The translations under genes and the position numbers were made by a program. Below are positions 57,588 to 60,000 of a stretch of DNA of 60,000 nucleotides, piece after piece. How positions within the stretch are numbered: the stretch's first letter is position 1; every line of letters starts with the position of its first letter. Origin of the DNA: Liolophura sinensis (Eukaryota; Mollusca; Polyplacophora; Chitonida; Chitonidae); the NCBI RefSeq assembly GCF_032854445.1, contig NC_088295.1, positions 73,252,028 through 73,312,027 of the forward strand, written 5' to 3'. The notes under the pieces were generated by a model. That model was not told the origin of the DNA, ran no database searches, and was given only the letters and a program-made list of their open reading frames with translations.

Positions 57588-59962
57588 ATGGGGAATCCGG
57601 TATTTACGGTATTTGCTGTTCTTATTCTCGCATATTGCCTACTGGAAACATCAGAGGGTAAGTTAAATGTTTGGTTGTTAATCTGCATCATGACGTCCGC
57701 AGGGTGGAAAGATATGTTCCTCATTTGAAATGAAGGCAAAAGAATAAAAACTTCTCTGAACAACTGAATATTCTCATAGTCTGCTCATGTGGAAGTAATT
57801 TACACCGTTGTTTTATTTCTTAATAACCAGATTATGTATTTTCAAAAATTGTTACTTCTATGATTTACTTAATATTCGTCAGGCGTTATCGCCATGTACA
57901 TGACAAATATATAACATGCCCAGTTTGTAAATTTATTTTAGGCAACAAAATATATGTTTACAGCAGTGGATAAGCATGACAATATACATGTGGTGCCTCT
58001 TTGGGGTTCACTACACATAATTTCAAAGAGAAAGTTTCACATTATTTCAACTGGGGCCTCCGTGGCTCAGTCGGTTAGCGCGCTAGCGCAGCGTAATGAC
58101 CCAGGAGCCTCTCACCAATGCGGTCGCTGTGAGTTCAAGTCCAGCTTATGCTGTCTTCCTCTCCGGCCGTAAGTGGGAAGGTCTGCCAGCAACCTGCGGA
58201 TGGTCGTGAGTTTCTCCCAGGCTGTGCCCGGTTTCCACCCACCATAATGCTGGCCGCCGTCGTATAAGTGAAATATTCTTGAGTACGGCGTAAAACACCA
58301 ATCAAAAAAAAAAAAAAAAAAAAACATCACATTATTTCAGAAGATTTGGATAGGTATCATGCCAAAATTATGTTTAAATTCGTATGGTGTCTTGGGGTAT
58401 TCCTGAGATAAGCAGGTTAAACGCTGGTTTTAATCAACCCACATTGAATAAATATTCACAAGATTTAAGATTTGAGATATGAATTAAAATTGGTGTGAAT
58501 TTTTAGCAGTTTTCTTTCCTTGCTGTGCATGGCTACGGTGTGCGGTCAACGTTTGGGTGTTTTTCGGGGGGGAAGGGGGGTGGGGGAATTTGATGTTGCG
58601 AAATAATAGGGTCTCACTCTCACAGGTCTGGTATTGTTGAAGTCCGTGTGGCCTGACAAATCCGTCTGCTCTATTTAGGTATCCTCATAAAGACATTATA
58701 CTCGGTAACAAGGTGAAAGACACTATTGCAAATGGATACAAGGTCTTTGTCCATTTGTTTCCAGGACTGTCTTTGTCTTTTGATGAAAACGGTTTCATAA
58801 CATAGTACACGATTTGGACACCTGGATACTGATTTTATTCATTCACCTCGACCATTCCTTGCCTTTCCCAACACCACTGAAAACCGTTGACTGCCTCTCT
58901 TTGCGTGAATCCGTCTTAATTTCTTACTTATACTTATACTTTTTTACGTTCTTTGATCGTCTGTGTTAAACGGCGGTTAGGGAATTAGCCTGCGATATTT
59001 GATGCGAAACGTCCATGTTTGTTTCAACGCATAGATTAATGTCAATTTGAACTTCTAATGAGCATACAGTTTTATGTCAAGCTTTTTCCATGAATCGGAG
59101 AAATTCCAATATGTGAACCCGTCTTCAACTCTTTCATCATTTACTGTTCAATGTAGAGAAAGTACAGTTCACGCCAGTTGTACAACAAGGAACAATGAAG
59201 TCTGTCATCCAAGACTACTTTATCACTAGAAATTTATATTACAAAATAACACCACAAAGCAGTACGATATAATTAAAGACGTGTAGCACAGAGAGTAAAG
59301 CCAGAGTAACTACGACAATGTGATCGCTGACAAATAGTCACATGCATAAAAGGTGACATACGGCCTCTTCTCACTTTACCTGGATCAGGATTTTATTCAA
59401 GTGGCATCATAAAACTGGCCTATTTTCTGTTCAGATGATCTAATTGATCAAAACGTTTATAAGAAAACATATTGAACGTTTCTAATTACTACTTTATAAT
59501 ATTCCTCTAAACATTTCTAACCAATCAAAAAATTGCTTTCAGTTCTTTAGTGAGAGTTATAGTATTTATTTATTTATTTATTTATTTTAAATGAATGACC
59601 ACATCTGGTAGCAGAGAAGTGATAAATTCGAATAAATTCAAGATGTCTTATATCTTCCAGTGGCTGCCGCCGATTGTCCTGTTTCATGGACAAAACATGG
59701 AGGATTATGCTACAAGCAGATGACGGAGCCTAAAAGCTACACGAATGCTCGCTGCGAGTGTGCAAAACATGGCGCTATTGTGGCCACCCTCAGCACGCCT
59801 GCAAAAACAGACTTCATAAACACCTGGGTGAATGGAACCATAAATAATTACGTGTTAGGAGCAGACCGACTCAGAGGTATACTGTTGTCTTTTCTCCTAT
59901 TTAAGTTTGGCTTGAGCTTAGAGAAAACGCTCCCAAAGGTCCCCTGAAAATGAAGAAATTTC

Positions 59963-59994
<32 letters not shown>

Positions 59995-60000
59995 TTAAAT
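57588..60000 (+). CDS. C-type lectin/PAN gene, 5' part (lectin 6), cut by the window end
   Basis: Signal exon 57588-57657 (NPVFTVFAVLILAYCLLE, donor GTAAGT, phase 1) and CTLD exon 1 59661-59876 (216 nt, donor GTATAC). The second exon reads CPVSWTKHGGLCYKQM, ARCECAKHGA, NTWVNGT (sequon NGT) and VLGADRLR, and is the closest relative of lectin 4 in the window. CTLD exon 2 and the PAN exon must lie beyond 60000 if the gene is intact; nothing broken is seen so far. It is likely secreted. A young SINE (58053-58324) lies in intron 1. Confidence 0.85.
58053..58324 (+). repeat. SINE (type I), full length, with target-site duplication
   Basis: Complete head (GGGGCCTCCGTGGCTCAGTC with an A box, GAGTTCAAGTCC B box), central domain, tail GCGTAAAACACCAATC and ~18 A. 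Perfect 13-bp direct repeats TCACATTATTTCA flank it at 58037-58049 and 58327-58339. This is the reference copy for type I in this window. Confidence 0.96.
59282..59395 (+). repeat. Intron 1 block shared among plus-strand lectins
   Basis: It matches 47205-47325 (CAGAGAGTAAAGCCAGAG, GTGACATACGGCCTCTTCTC) and the orphan at 37490-37600. It shows that duplication units include intron DNA. No function is evident. Confidence 0.6.
59960..60000. repeat. (TTTA)n at the window end
   Basis: A run of TTATTTATTTATTTATTTAT reaches the window edge; probably the start of another inverted SINE. A shorter run lies at 59562-59587. Confidence 0.8.

Noticed and set aside
58053-58130. tRNA gene candidates in the heads of the SINEs (also at 26281, 9702, 38470)
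   Set aside because: A and B boxes are present, but the region continues directly into a SINE body and tail, and no clean cloverleaf acceptor stem is seen. They are SINE heads.

Overview
This is a eukaryotic, animal nuclear window, most likely from a mollusc or another lophotrochozoan. Genes are split into short exons by GT-AG introns. AT-rich intergenic DNA is littered with tRNA-derived SINEs of a kind common in mollusc genomes, ending in a TAAA/ATTT-type tail. The recognisable genes (an NKAPD1-like protein and small secreted C-type lectins carrying a PAN/Apple domain) are metazoan. Species cannot be fixed from the sequence alone.

Region 1 (1-6 kb, + strand): the 3' exons of an NKAPD1 (NKAP domain containing 1) orthologue, ending at 5474. 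Region 2 (6-9.7 kb): SINEs and pyrimidine-rich DNA that matches the debris of a Crypton-type tyrosine-recombinase element read on the minus strand. Region 3 (9-24.8 kb): three tandem copies of a gene family that I do not recognise. Each copy encodes a predicted type I single-pass membrane protein: signal peptide, short N-glycosylated ectodomain, one membrane segment and a long Lys/Arg-rich tail. Copies A (11.6-13.8 kb) and B (16.8-19.0 kb) are nearly identical and look intact. Copy C (23.1-24.5 kb) is dead. All three keep a nearly identical upstream block with a CRE-type TGACGTCA palindrome. Crypton fragments sit at the unit boundaries, and the A/B homology begins inside one of them.

Region 4 (25.5-33.8 kb, minus strand): two intact four-exon genes, each encoding signal peptide + C-type lectin domain (QPD motif) + PAN/Apple domain. 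Region 5 (33.8-41.9 kb): about 8 kb with SINEs, a tandem duplication and no gene I can support. Region 6 (41.9-60 kb, + strand): a second lectin/PAN subfamily in the opposite orientation. It has a pseudogene (43.4-45.0 kb), an intact gene (46.96-50.23 kb), a gutted pseudogene (51.95-54.89 kb) and a gene cut by the window end (from 57.59 kb). In every lectin gene the introns I can place are phase 1, and the first CTLD exon is exactly 216 nt in all four intact genes, so this is one family expanding by duplication, gene conversion and decay.

The most unusual signals are: (a) the unrecognised membrane-protein family, its shared CRE promoter and its tail exon, which matches nearby inverted Crypton-associated DNA; (b) a 1.2-kb minisatellite whose unit copies a lectin gene's own 3' splice site and first exon codons, and a triplicated 5' splice site in another lectin gene; (c) loss of both partners of one conserved CTLD disulfide in the intact plus-strand lectin. 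No rRNA genes, functional tRNA genes, CRISPR arrays or bacterial features were seen.
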